Shown piece by piece: positions 34,882 to 46,451 of a stretch of DNA of 64,000 bases (position 1 is the stretch's first letter; the number at the start of each line of letters is the position of its first letter). The stretch is from Amblyomma americanum (taxonomy: Eukaryota; Arthropoda; Arachnida; Ixodida; Ixodidae). Where the stretch lies: NCBI RefSeq assembly GCF_052857255.1, contig NC_135497.1, positions 117,977,744 through 118,041,743 of the forward strand, in the 5' to 3' direction. The notes beneath the pieces are model-generated. The model searched no databases, had not been told where the DNA came from, and worked only from the letters and a program-made list of their open reading frames with translations. Position numbers and translations under genes: made by a program.

Positions 34882-36094
34882 GTAGTACAACTTAAGTGGT
34901 GGACGGTGTGAGCATGCATACTCATACAAATGCAGCCTTTGTAGCCGCATGGCTGCGCTTGGGTGGATGCCATTGAGTAATTACTTACTCCCTTATTGCA
35001 AATCTACTCCACCTTGGGGGATTTCCCTTAAACATTTGATCAATCTGCTGATATTGCTGCATGATATGATTCATCATGCTATGAAGTCATTGCTGTTTTC
35101 TGGGCATTGTCTTCATGAAAGAAATGTTTTGAAAGCTCCTAGTTATGAGTCAAGATGTAGAAGCCTGAATGTTGCCCTCTTACTGTTTGTGTTACGCCTC
35201 TGGTAATGTTATCAACACACTGCCCTACACCACTGTGGTGCTGTTTTCCTGGTTGTCATTTTTGTGCTTCTCCTTTCTGCTAAATCCTGCTAAGACCTGC
35301 CAGGTCTCCCTAATTATCCAGGAGACTCCCGAATTTCGGAGGTCATTTTGTAAAATTGTATGACCGAAACACAATCTCTCTGAAACGCTCCTGTGTTCGG
35401 CCAAATCCTTCTCCTAGTCTGGCCACATAGTGCTGGAGCTACCTGCAAATCGAATCCAATCCTGCTGTGTGACACCGATTGATATCATGATCAGTGAAGA
35501 GTATAAAATGTGTAGTTGGCCAAGTGCAAAGTTGAACCTGCCAGTACCTTTTATTTTGCATTTTATAAGAACACAGCGCTGCCGCCGCCTTCATCTATGC
35601 AGCTGCCTGGAGTGGCGCAAGCGTGGCGCTCGAGTCTGATTCTGCCCGTAGTTTTTCTCCACTTGTGCTGGTTATTGCTCCAGGCAGCACTAGTCCTCAC
35701 TAGTCTGCCTCCACACATTCATCTGGGAGTTTTCTTCTGTGCTTTGTTGGCTTCGGGATCCGGTGCACGGTCTGTAGTCGGATACAACTTAAGTCTGCAG
35801 TGAACCTCCACCCACATTCAGGACCACTGCACAGAATTCCTCCGCGACAAAAAAAAAATAGTTCATTGTTAAAACTTTTCTTGTTGCCTAATCAAAAAGC
35901 TAATCACAAGAAAAATAATTATAAACACTAAAATTTTGATACCTGGCTTGTTTAATAAAGTCAAACATTAAAAAGCTGATTTCATTTACTGTTGTGGTTT
36001 GTAGCAGAGTAATACAGGACGCTTTGGACCCAGGCCCAGTGTTAACAGCAGCTGTTTTTTTTTTTTTAAGTTGTATCCTACTATAGTGCCTCCT
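34882..36094. other. RanBPM intron, no gene seen
   Basis: Mixed AT-rich DNA. A short stretch around 35295-35420 repeats GGAGACTCCCGAATTTCGGA-like words. No coding feature. Confidence 0.4.
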
Positions 36095-37196
36095 TAATGT
36101 AGTCGTCAGCTATGCCAAAAGAAATTTTGCCCTTAGACAGTTTCAAGAAATGCACAATGTAGAGTTCCGCAAAATCCTGAAGCACGCACCAACTCGATGG
36201 CTGTTGCTTGGGAAATGCCTTGAAAGGCATCAATGGGGACCGCAGTTGAGTTTTTTCCTTCATGAGCTGAAGAAGGAAGCCACAAGTCCGCAATTTCTGT
36301 TCTACTACGAAGTTCCAGAGACACCAGACGCGTCAGTGGAAACTGCACAACTGGAGCACATTCTGTGCAAACAGAAGAGAAAAAAAGGCGTCGTCTGGGA
36401 CTACATCAGTGGCGGTGAAAAAAGTTAAGGGCAGTGATGTGGAAGGCAAGACTGAGAGGTCACCATGCATAACACTTGAGAACGGCTGTCCAGGTTCTTG
36501 AGCTCGGATCTCAAAAAAAAAAAAAGAAGCTTGCTGTCTTTTTTTTTTTTTTTTTTGAAGACTACAGTTTCTGCCTTTGAGGCATCGGAACTGCTGCCTG
36601 CAAGCACAAGCTGCTCAAATACATGTGCTGCAGTCTCCAGAGTCGAGATGCCCAGAAGGAGGATGAACACATTGTGGTCGGGCAGGAAGCAAAGCGCATT
36701 GTTCACAGACTCAAGCCAAGTGAGCAAGAGGATTTTTTTCAGGCTGTTCGCAATTACATGGAAGCTGCCTGTGACTGCATTCACCTCAAATTTCCTTTGG
36801 GTCATAATACACTGATTAATGCACAAGTTGCGGATTTCAAATTCTTTGACGCCATGCCATTTCAAAACGTCCACTTCTTTGTGGAGCGGTTTCCAGCCTT
36901 ATTGCCATCGGAGCAACAAGAGTCAAAAGAAGAAGCTCTAGATTTTCTGGAAATGGAATTTGTGAATCTGTAGGCTTTTTACATTCCTCTCGGTGTGCTG
37001 CAAGACAAACAGGCTGACAGGCAGTGGAGCGCCATCTCCCAGCTCGAAGACATAGACAGGCTTTTGCAATTTAGCCGTATCTCGGAGGTAATCCTCGGAA
37101 TCCTTTCTGTAACGCACAGCAATGCTGAATGCGAGATGCAGTTCAGTATTGTAAAAAAAAAAAAATCGGACCCAGTTGCGAGCATCTATGTCTAAC
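36095..37196 (+). pseudogene. hAT-like transposase fragment
   Basis: On the + strand, after frame correction: EFRKILKHAPTRWLLLGKCL, GPQLSFFLHELKKEATS and QLEHILCKQKRKKGV (36150-36428). Then EEDFFQAV-type residues and FPLGHNTLINAQVADFKFFD (36623-36973), and finally FSRISEVILGILSVTHSNAE with CEMQFSIV (36995-37195). The last block is the hAT C-terminal dimerisation motif (LxIxHSNAExExxFS). Frame changes near 36430-36620 and a stop at 36971 make it non-functional. A shared T-rich/A-rich tract at 36512-36557 sits at one break. No terminal inverted repeats were found. Confidence 0.75.
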
Positions 37197-37684
37197 ACGA
37201 ACTTCGGTCATGATCTTTTGGCGAAGTGTTGTTGGGGTGGCGTTTGCCGTGTCGAATATTTTGTAACAGTGGCCAGTGACGTAGCATTTGCGCACAAAAA
37301 CAATTCAATTCCTCTTTTGTTGTAACTAAATAAAATGTCAGTCATCAAAAGGGCCTGAAAAGATTCCATCCCCATCCCATGACTCCCTCTTTTTTTTCTG
37401 TTTACCAGTTTCTGTTTGGGGGTCAGATCCCCCAAATGCCTTCTCTGTGAACCTGGCAGATATGCCTGAGACATATATGTACATATATGTATATTTCTAT
37501 GGTTTGTCTTGGGCTTCTAACCTAACTTCCTGGCTTGTATGCCTTGTATGCTTTACATACTGGCAGTGTTTACCCATTGAGCATGTTTATCTTACAGTGC
37601 TGCTCACTTGTTTCAGGGCCCTTCTAAACTATGTTGTTTACAAATCAAGTTTTCAAGGTGATCTTGTGTTTTTGCTCCGTGTAG
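37197..37684. other. RanBPM intron end
   Basis: No gene. An ACATATATGTACATATATGT run lies at 37469-37488. The intron closes with CGTGTAG before 37685. Confidence 0.5.
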
Positions 37685-37796
37685 GATGCCTTCAGCTTGC
37701 TAGCCTATGCAGACCCCTGGAGCAGTCCTATTGGATACCAGCTTGATCCTGTTCAAAGGGAACCGGTGTGTGCGGCGCTCAACAGTGCGATTTTAG
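37685..37796 (+). CDS. RanBPM: RanBPM exon: CRA domain part 2
   Basis: [20 protein letters not shown] followed by [17 protein letters not shown]. The motif [20 protein letters not shown] is the most conserved part of the CRA domain in RanBPM proteins. Acceptor GTGTAG|GATG; donor TTAG|GTGAGC. 37 codons plus one base, completed by the last exon to Glu. Confidence 0.96.
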
Positions 37797-38411
37797 GTGA
37801 GCATGCAGTAACCAAAATTTCCCTGCTTGGGAATACTGGTCAATCTATTATATTAATAACAGTATATCTTCAGGTACACGGTTCGCATAAGTATCAAAAC
37901 CTAAAAATGTACTAGACTGTTTTGTTAATAAAACTACAGCAGTATTGCTGGTGGATTTGAGGTAGCTTTTTTTTGTTTGGTCACTTTCTTGCTGCACTGT
38001 AGTCGTCCCTTTGCCAGTTGAGCCATTGATTAGCTGGCTGAACTTTTAGCTTTCCACGTGCAGCCCAGTTTCAGGGTATATAGACATTGCTATTTGACCT
38101 GCACAGTCCACCTCACTCCTTTGACAGTTCTCTGGTCTCGCTTTCTTTTTAATTGTGTGTGCAGCAGGTGTTAGACTCAGGAATGCGCTGGATTGCAGGC
38201 GAATTTATTTGGCTGGCAGCTTGCCTCGCCAGCGGTAGTACAAAGATGCACCCCCCAGGGTTGGAATTTACAACTGTGTTGCTACTTTCCAGCTAGTTTC
38301 TAGTTTCCAGCTGGCCACAGACATAACAGCATGCATGTTCCCAGTTAAAACAGGCCATGTTTGTTGGTGCAGATCCCATATAATCTACACACAATTCCTT
38401 TGCTAGTGCCT
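37797..38411. other. RanBPM intron, no gene seen
   Basis: Start of an 8655-base intron (37797-46451) that contains the richest nest of mobile elements in the window. No feature in this part. Confidence 0.5.
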
Positions 38412-38870
38412 TTAAAAGAGTATAGACACCTAACTTTTAGGTGCGTGTTTTCTTGTTTGTAATGATGCGCAAGGCATTAATATACGTGGATTACCACCTG
38501 GCATTCTCCTACGACCGCTAAATAATTTATAATCGCATTTCTTTCTAGTGCTGTTTTGGTTTCGGTCTCAACAGCCGAACGAGGACTGTTACGTAAACGT
38601 GTGCTTACAGGTCGCGTGAGACATGAAAAAACTTGCAATATAATCGCTGCTTCCGCATTCGTTGTCATTCGGGCTCTTGAGGAAGGCTGCCTCAGCACTG
38701 CAGTAAATTAAAACGATGAAGCAGCGATTATATGGACGTTTTTCCATGCCTTATGTGACACAAAAGCACTCTTTGACGTCACAGCCATTGTTTGGCTGTT
38801 GAAACTGAAACTGAAACAGCATGACAGAAAAAATTCGATTATAAATTATTTATAAACTGGTGCCTTTTTC
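38412..38870. mobile_element. Palindromic MITE-like hairpin
   Basis: The arms at about 38504-38610 and 38770-38862 are inverted copies (TAAATAATTTATAATCG, then CAACAGCC). The outer left part begins AGAGTATAGACACCTAACTT. The arms differ at many sites and the outermost ends are not resolved. No coding capacity. Confidence 0.5.
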
Positions 38871-38884
38871 AAAGCAAGCTGAAT

Positions 38885-40839
38885 GATCTCGTTCAGTTGT
38901 TTTTACCCACCACAACTATTAAAAATAAAGCTCCAGCCCCATGGTTCAATACCGCAATTAAAAGACATAAATAAAAGTAAACGGCTACAGGACAGCAAAA
39001 TTGAAAAATAACCCAAGTATGTGGAAGACATACTACAATAAAGCTAATAAGGAAGCCGTTAAGTGTGTAAGCAAGGCAAAGCAAAATTTTTTTGACAGAA
39101 CATTACCAAACACGCTTAGGACAAACCCCCGAGAATTTTGGAAAGCAATAAATCCGTCGCAAAACACTGCGGTAACTATTACTGGCAGTTGTGATAAACC
39201 GCTCAAAGACAGTGATTGCGCAGAAGCCTTCAACCGGTTCTTTTGCTCAGTCTTCACACAGGAACACAGCCTGAACTCCCCGCAGTTCTTTTGGCCGCTG
39301 ATCACTGAAGCTATGGCACCAGTATCAATTACACCTACTGGTATCATTAATGTAATCAATTATTTAAAGCTGTCATCAGCTGCCGGTACCGATAACATAA
39401 ATTCTAAGATATTGAAAAATACAAAGGCTAAATAGCAAGTTCCTGTCATTAATTTTTATGCAGTCGCTTTATTCGGGCTGTGTACTTAGTGAATGGAGAA
39501 TGGGGAAGGTTGTCCCAATCTTTAAATCAGGCAGCAGGCCATCCATTTACCATTACAGACCCATATCATTAACCAGCGTCTCATCTAAAGTCATGGAACA
39601 TATTATTTTCTCCAACATTATTAAGCACCTCGAGCACCACAATTTTATATGCCCAGCAACAACACGGATTCCATAAAGGCCTTTCCTGCGAAACACAGTT
39701 AGCTACTTTTCTTCATGACCTCCACGTTAACCTAAATAATAACTCAGTAACAGGTGCTATCTTTCTTGACTTTGAAAAAGCTTTTGATAGAGTTCCTCAT
39801 GGCCGACTAATGCGCAAATTATCACTTTTAAATCTTGACACATTTGACCTTACATGGATTGAAAACTTCCTTAATGAGAGAAATCAGTTTGTAGTAATTA
39901 ATAACCCAGCACCTAACTCTGCCCCTGTTCTTTCCGGCATCCCCCAGGGATCGGTGCTTGGCCCTCTTCTCTTTCTCATCTTCATTAATGATCTTCCTCA
40001 CTGCATAAACAATAACATCCGGCTTTTTGCAAACGATTGTTTAATTTATGCTAAAATAACTAATCACGAAGACAGCATTAGCTTACGACGTGACTTACTA
40101 GCAGTAGAAAATTGGTGTGAAAAATGGCAAATGTCTAAATATTGCTAAGTGTAAAGTCATGCATTTCAGTAGACACTAAAACTTAATTCCACATTGCTAC
40201 TTTCTCTGCGGTTCTTTTTTACATGCTACTAAAACACACAAATATCTTGGATTACACCTGTATAACGATCTTACGTGGTCAATGCACATGAACTGCATCA
40301 CTGCAGCATCCAGCCGATCCCTTGGCTATCTTCAACGCTCAATGAAGTTTGCCGCAGCACATGTAAAATTACTAGCCTACACCAAATTAATATATCCAAA
40401 ATTAGAATATGCAGCTGCCATTTGGAACCCATACCAGGAATACCTTTCTGAGAGCATAGAAACTATCCAAAATCACACCATTACATTTGTTCATTCTAAT
40501 TATTCAACCTACTCAAGTGTAACCGATCTAAACAGTCCAACTTTCTATTATTAAAGCACCTTCAAAAACTAGCCAGTTTAGCCTTATTTCACCGTTTCTA
40601 CTATTCATTTCCGTTAAGCGTCTACGTCACAAAACACTGCCCATTTTCAACTCGTCACAAAACCAGCCAACAGGTGTCGTACCCTTGCCCAAAAACACAA
40701 ACATTTGCGCAGTCTTTCTTCATCCGAACAGCAAAAGATTGGAACAGCCTTCCCTATGCCACTATAATAATAGAAGACACGCTTGCATTCAAAGATAAGC
40801 CTAAATCTTTTAGACACGTTTTAGGTTTTCATGTATCTA
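38885..40839 (+). mobile_element. Second CR1/L2-type LINE, ORF2 part, decayed
   Basis: Linker region NNPSMWKTYYNKANKEAV and NPREFWKAINPSQN (39001-39435). RT core: VVPIFKSGSRPSIYHYRPIS, the frame-shifted FLDFEKAFDRVPHGRLM, GIPQGSVLGPLLFLIFINDL and RLFANDCLIYAK. The FADD catalytic motif reads FAND here, so the first aspartate is lost. Thumb region at 40282-40554. The order matches the LINE at 1-1955 and the two are relatives. 5'-truncated. The 3' end is split by the palindrome at 40840 and resumes at 42685. Confidence 0.85.
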
Positions 40840-42682
40840 CAGTGGTGGTCAAAAGTTCCCAGGCCGCTCTGACCGAGCCAGGAGCGGCTGCTCTCCGCTC
40901 TCGCGGCGCTGCTATCGCTTGCACGGCTCGGTGCGCGCCGGCTGAGAGGCTGTGCATTCCCCTCCCTTTTGCTCTCGTTGATAACAAAGCCTGAAAAATT
41001 CTAGTGCGCTGTTCACCTTCACTGTTCGCTCTTCACATTCCGCTGCGGCGCTTTCCGTGGTATTGCAAAGGAGAATTTTCCACCAAGTGATGCGCAATAC
41101 TAGCGGCCATATTCAGTTAGACTATGTGTGCTTCCCGTGCTTTTCGGATTCCTGCCGTATGAAATAACGCGTTTACCTACACATGAGCTGTGTTCCGGCT
41201 CTCTCAGCCAGTTGTGGGACTTCCCACGTGCCATTTCGGCGCGGAGCACTCATACGTTCCGCGACACCCATCAAGAATCTTCTCCGATCTTGTTTTTGCT
41301 GATACCAAGGCTACGCCATGTCGAGTTTAAAAAAGCATACCACGTAGTAACCTTTAAATTCGACCCAGCAAGCCCGAATCGACCATGCCAAATACGTTGG
41401 TGACCTCCAATTTGGCATTTCTTCTCTTCTTTCACACCCTCCTTCATCCCTTCCCTTACATCATCGTTCGGGTGTCCGCCGAGATTATGCGTAACAGTTA
41501 AACAGTTAGTGCGCCATTTCCTTTCCTCAAAAACCAATTTACTCACCTCCAATTTGGCACGGGTCATTTCCAAAAAGTGGCCCAGGCCACCCAGAAATTT
41601 GACCTTTGCCAGTTTGCACCAAAATCCATGTCCAAGCATAACTGAGCGTGCCAGACATGATGGTAACCTCCAAATTTGGAGTGGGTCATTTCCAAAAAGT
41701 GGCCCTGCCCTACCCCGAAATTAGACATTTGCCGATTTGCACCAAATTTTGAAGTTAGCATCACGTCTGGCACACTCAGTGGAGCTTGGGCGTCGATTTT
41801 GGTGCAAATCGGCAGAGGTCAAATTTCGGGGTTTTCCCGGGCCACTTTTTGGAAATGATCCGTGCCAAATTTTTAGGTTACCATCATGTCTCACACGTTC
41901 AGTTATGCTTGGACGTCGATTTTGGTGCAATTTGGTAAAGGTCAAATTTCTGGGTTGGCCCGGGCCACTTTTTGGAAATGACCCGAGCCAAATTGGAGGG
42001 GAGTAAATTGGTTTTTGAGGAAAGGAAATAGTGCACTAACTGTTTTGCATATCTCAGTGGACACCCGAACCATGCTGTAAGAAAAGGGATGAAGGAGGGT
42101 GTTAAAGAAGAAGCGAAGAAATGCCAAATTGAAGGTCACCGACATATTTGGTACGGTCGATTCGGGCTTGGCTGGGTCGAATTTTAAGGTTACTACGTTC
42201 TATGTTTTTTTTAAACTCGACATGGTGTAGCCTTGGCATCGGCACAAACAAGATTGGAGAAGATTCTTGATGGGTGTCGCGGAAAGTATGAGTGCTCCGC
42301 GCCGAAATGGCACGTGGGAAGTCACGCAATCGGCTGAGAGAGCCGGAACACAGCTTATGTGTAGGTAAACGTGTTATTTCGTACTGCAGGAAGCCGAAAA
42401 GTACGGGAAGCACACATAGTCTAATTGAATATGGCCGCTAGTATGGCGCGTGACTTGTTGGCATACTCTCCTCTGCAATGCCACGCGAAGCGCCGCAGCG
42501 GAATGTGAAGGCAAACGGCGCACTATCATTTTTTAGGCTTTGTTATCAACGAGAGCAAAAGAGAGGGGAATCCACACACTTTCAGCGCATACCGTCGCAG
42601 CCGGCACGCGCTGAGCCGCGAGAGCGGAGAGCAGCCGCTCCTGGCTGGGTCAGAGCGGCCTGGGAACTTTTGACCACCCCTG
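40840..42682. mobile_element. 1.84 kb foldback (palindromic) element
   Basis: Flanked by TA (40838-40839 and 42683-42684). Both ends begin, inward, CAGTGGTGGTCAAAAGTTCC, a Tc1-like terminus. The two halves are inverted copies over essentially the whole length, about 900 bases each, centred near 41761. Outer arm landmarks, in mirror order, include CTCTCGTTGATAACAAAGCC, TTTACCTACACAT and GACTTCCCACGTGCC. Each inner arm has two roughly 100-base units containing CATTTCCAAAAAGTGGCC and TTTGCACCAAAAT. Each arm also holds a Ruka-like SINE tail (about 41413-41537 and 42010-42125). No transposase is present, so it must be moved in trans. Confidence 0.9.
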
Positions 42683-42684
42683 TA

Positions 42685-43010
42685 CCTTTCCCCTCTAACG
42701 TTGATATATTGCACTTTGTTTTACCATGTGGTTTCTATTGTTCTCAACTATGTTATTGAATTCTTACCCACCGTTCACGCTTCTTCCTCACTTTTATTCT
42801 TGTTTTGTTTTTTCTTTTGTATTCGAAAGCATTTGAGCGCTTTGCATTTTGATTTTGTGAGCAGTTTGCCTGTTTCATTTTTATTTTGAACCTTGATGTT
42901 GGCATTCTACTGAATATTTTCCTTTTTTGTTGATATTTCTGTACAACCCACCCCTCATGTATTGCCCCTTTTTTGGTGTGTTTGAGGTACTAAAGTAAAA
43001 AAATTAATAA
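42685..43010 (+). mobile_element. Resumed 3' end of the second LINE
   Basis: 3' UTR-like, T-rich sequence ending TACTAAAGTAAAAAAATTAA, with ACCCACCCCTCATGTATTGC in common with the first LINE's tail at about 4720. It continues the LINE that stops at 40839. Confidence 0.65.
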
Positions 43011-43398
43011 TTTTAGCAGTCGTAGGCGAATATCACATAATGATTGATGCGCAGTAATGTCTTCCGCATCTTTTTGGAAAGGAAACATGCGACCGAAATT
43101 AGGCGTCTATACTCCTTTAATAACACAATGGTAGCGCCTGTAATCTACTTGTTGTATTATACTACAAAAGGCTGTGAAACACGGTGTGTGCTAATTGGGA
43201 TGTTGTATGGGACTCTAGGCATCATGTTTCGCTGGCTTTTGATGTCTATGCTAAAATTATGCGAGAGCTATTACAAAATGGGGCCTTACCTTTAACAGGT
43301 TATGTGACCTAAGTGAGATTATTTTGATGCGAGATTTGCACCAAGCAGCCTGACAAAATGTCCTAATTCAAAATTCAAAGTAGCCACTGGTACACATA
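43011..43398. other. RanBPM intron spacer
   Basis: AT-rich spacer between two nests; no feature recognised. The last two bases are the TA target of the next element. Confidence 0.5.
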
Positions 43399-43690
43399 CA
43401 GGTTGTCCCACATAACTTGAGCCAAGGTTTTAAAATGAAAGACACTTCGGACGCGAATTGAACCAAATGTATTATGTTAGCGCTAGCCTAGAGCTACTCA
43501 GGCTATTTATTATTTTCCCCTTAACTAACTGATATTTATGTTTAATGAACTTTTTAAGCATTGGCTGCAGACCCAAAGTGTGATTGGCAAAGTTGTAGAG
43601 CGCCTTGAGAAACCTCTCAATAAATTGTTTCCTGCTCGATATATCTCACGTGATCCTTTTTTCCGCGTTCCAAAGAAAGCCCGTGAAATA

Positions 43691-43978
43691 TCAAAAAATA
43701 CCTCATGACCGGGTGCTTGCGCTCAGTTATTGTGCTGCTCTCAAGCGTGCGGTGGATGAACAAGGTTGGCTGCAGTGAGACGTGAAAATCAAAAAATACC
43801 TCATGACCGGGTGCTTGCGCTCAGTTATTGTGCTGCTCTCAAGCGTGCGGTGGATGAACAAGGTTGGCTGCAGTGAGACGTGAAAATCAAAAAATACCTC
43901 ATGACCGGGTGCTTGCGCTCAGTTATTGTGCTGCTCTCAAGCGTGCGGTGGATGAACAAGGTTGGCTGCAGTGAGACT
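43691..43978. repeat. 98-base tandem repeat, about 3 copies, in one TIR
   Basis: The phrase ATCAAAAAATACCTCATGAC starts each unit, with CTCATGACC at 43702, 43800 and 43898, an exact 98-base period. The copies are almost identical, ending in GGTTGGCTGCAGTGAGAC. The right inverted repeat (45710-46221) has one copy only, and that is more diverged. The amplification therefore happened in the left arm alone and is recent. Confidence 0.92.
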
Positions 43979-44622
43979 GTGGCCTGTGACAGGGCGTTAC
44001 GCCTGATGTAGGTATCTGGGCATGCGGCTCGTATCGCATGACGGCGCAAGTGCATGCTGCTGGCCGAGCATTGCCGAAGCGATAAGGGGTCAAAGGCTAC
44101 GAAAAAGCAAAGAAGAAAACAGCTTTTTTATTCTACTTTAAAGAACGAACGTGCGAAGCGCGTGAGAAAGATGGGAGGCGATGAAGGCTGCTACAATTTT
44201 GCCTTTGTATACAAATGACCTTTTAGCAGTTTTTGAATTGAACGATGATATTTCAACCTTAAACTTCAAGGTTCGAATAACAGCGGATAAATCACACGTG
44301 ACAAAACTGAGTAAAGCTCAGTGGGTGAAAAAAAAAAAACTTCGCTATATTCAAGCAAGTTTACGCATGTTTTCTTCAGACGACAACTCTTTTTGCACTG
44401 GCTCCGCCCGCTCTCCTTCTCACACTAACTGTCTACCAGACATTCTTTTTTGACCTCGCGCCCCCGCACGTGCATTTAACTCCGTGGTAGCAGTATCGGG
44501 TGGCCGCATCTCGCTCCACACTTGCGCACCGTGATCAGAGTTGTATGTAATGTTTTGCTCTAGGTGCGTCAAATGGACATAGAAGGCGGACAGTTGAGCT
44601 CTTCAAATGCTGGCATCTATGT

Positions 44623-45560
44623 ATGTGCCTGAGCTCAATGACAATTGTGCGTGCATATGAGAAGCTGAGACAGACGGGGACTTTTAGAAAGAAACTACAT
44701 AAATCTTCAAACATGGGCGAAGACGTGGAGACAGATATTCTGTGTAAATTTTCTTCACACCTACATGCAAGTTTTCGTAGTGTGGGTGTTGAAGCTGGAG
44801 TGTGAAAGTCTTCCGTATGGAGAATACTGAAGAAGAAACAACTTCATCCATACCACGTACCAGAGCTGCACCAGATGTTGGAGCCCCATGATTTCCAAAA
44901 TCGGAAGGACTTTGTAAACTGGATTCTAATCAAGACAGAAAAGAACCCAGGCTTTGTCAACAACATACTGCGGACCGATGAAGCTACCGTCTCACGTAAT
45001 GCCTATGTGATCATCCACAGCGCTCATTATTGGAGTGATGAAAACCCTCACTGGGCTTTTAAAACACATTACCAATATAAGTGGTCGGTTAATGTGTGGC
45101 ACTATCACTGGCCCCATGTTTTTTGATAACACGCTTACAATCGAAAGATACGTCAATAATATACTTGACGGGGCACTTGAGGATTTTCTTTGTGGAAGTT
45201 CCATTGGCTAGGATCAAGGATATTGGTACTAGCATGATGGTGCTCCTGTGCACGGCAGCAACAAAACCTTGCATATGGCTGGATGAAGCCTTCCCTCAGC
45301 AGTGGATTGGACAGCATGGGCCCATTGCTTAGCTGGCACGGTCGCCAGATTCAACTTTGCTTGATTTCTTCCTTTGGGGCTACGTCAAGGATCAAGTACT
45401 ATATCGGACTTAAAGCACGGCATCATAGAACCAAGAAGAAAAAATGACAGGTCTGCAACTCCACCCCTGACACCATGGTCAAGAACACCGCGGAACTGTG
45501 CTGATGAAATGCCAAATCTGCATTGCAGCAGATGGTGACCTGTTAGAACACATTATAATC
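44623..45560 (+). pseudogene. Tc1/mariner (IS630-type) transposase pseudogene
   Basis: N-terminal HTH-like part (TIVRAYEKLRQTGTFRKKLH), then SSVWRILKKKQLHPYHVPEL after an in-frame stop at 44803. DDE domain: RTDEATVSRNAYVIIHSAHY carries the first catalytic Asp. HDGAPVH carries the second, near 45237. RSPDSTLLDFFLWGYVKDQV (about 45340-45400) carries the third position. C-terminal ADGDLLEHII near 45540. At least three frame changes and several stops separate these blocks. The HYWSxxNPHW motif points to the DUF4817-linked insect/tick transposase group; that placement is from memory. Confidence 0.75.
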
Positions 45561-46221
45561 AAGGGGTGCTTTTTGGATTGAAGGTTGTTGAAAAATCATT
45601 CTGGCCCTATCACCCTCACCCCCACAAGCCATATTACACTCGGTCTGCAGGCTGCCAGCTCCTTCACATTTCAAGCATCAAAAAATAAAGCTATGTTCCT
45701 GTTCTATTTCGTAGCCTTTGATGCTTTATCGCTTTGGCAACACTCGGCTAGCAGCATGCATTTGCGGCGTCATGCTATAAGAGCCGCATGCCCAGATACC
45801 TACATCAGGCATAGTGCACTGTCGCGGGCCACAGTTTCTGTGCAGCCGACCTGTTCATTCATCGCACACTTGAGAGCAGCAGAACAACTGAGCGCAAGCG
45901 CCCCGTCGCATGGTATTTTTTCATATTTCACGGGCCTTCTTTTGAACACATAAAAAAGGACCACGTGAGATACATCGTGTAGGAAACAATTTATTGAGAG
46001 GTTTCACAAAGGTGCTCTACCACTTTGCCAATCACACTTGGGGTCTGCAGCCAATGCTTAAAAAGTTGATTAATGAAACATAAATCTCAGTTAGTTAAGG
46101 GGAAAATAAAAAATAGCCTAAGTAACTCTAGGCTAGTGCTAACATAATGCATTCGGTTCAATTCGTGTCCGAAGTGTCTTTCACTTTTAATACCTTGGCT
46201 CAAGTTATGTGGGACAACCTG

Positions 46222-46451
46222 TATAGCTGGTGGGGTTCAGTTCAACCTGCACAAAGGCAGGTTGCACAAGATACTGGTTGCAACTAATCTTTTCACAGTG
46301 GTTAGCAGTTTGCATGCTACATTTGAGTTCCAGTTGTCAAGTAGGTCTGCCAGTTTACCTACTATCTGCAGTTATCCTGAAATATCGTAGTACATTGCAG
46401 ATTGTGCCATAAGGAAAATCGCAATGCCAGACCCCTTGTTTCCCTTTGCAG
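46222..46451. other. RanBPM intron end
   Basis: Short spacer after the transposon. CTTGTTTCCCTTTGCAG provides a strong polypyrimidine tract and acceptor at 46451. The long inverted repeat therefore ends only 230 bases from a coding exon. Confidence 0.7.

Larger units (their letters stand above)
43399..46221 (+). mobile_element. 2.8 kb Tc1/mariner-type transposon with very long inverted repeats
   Basis: TA flanks (43397-43398, 46222-46223). The ends read inward CAGGTTGTCCCACATAACTTGAGCC on both sides, apart from rare differences. The inverted repeats continue to about 44102 on the left (some 700 bases) and back to about 45710 on the right (some 510 bases). The difference comes from two extra copies of a 98-base unit on the left. 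Between them lies a degenerate DDE transposase on the + strand. Confidence 0.9.
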
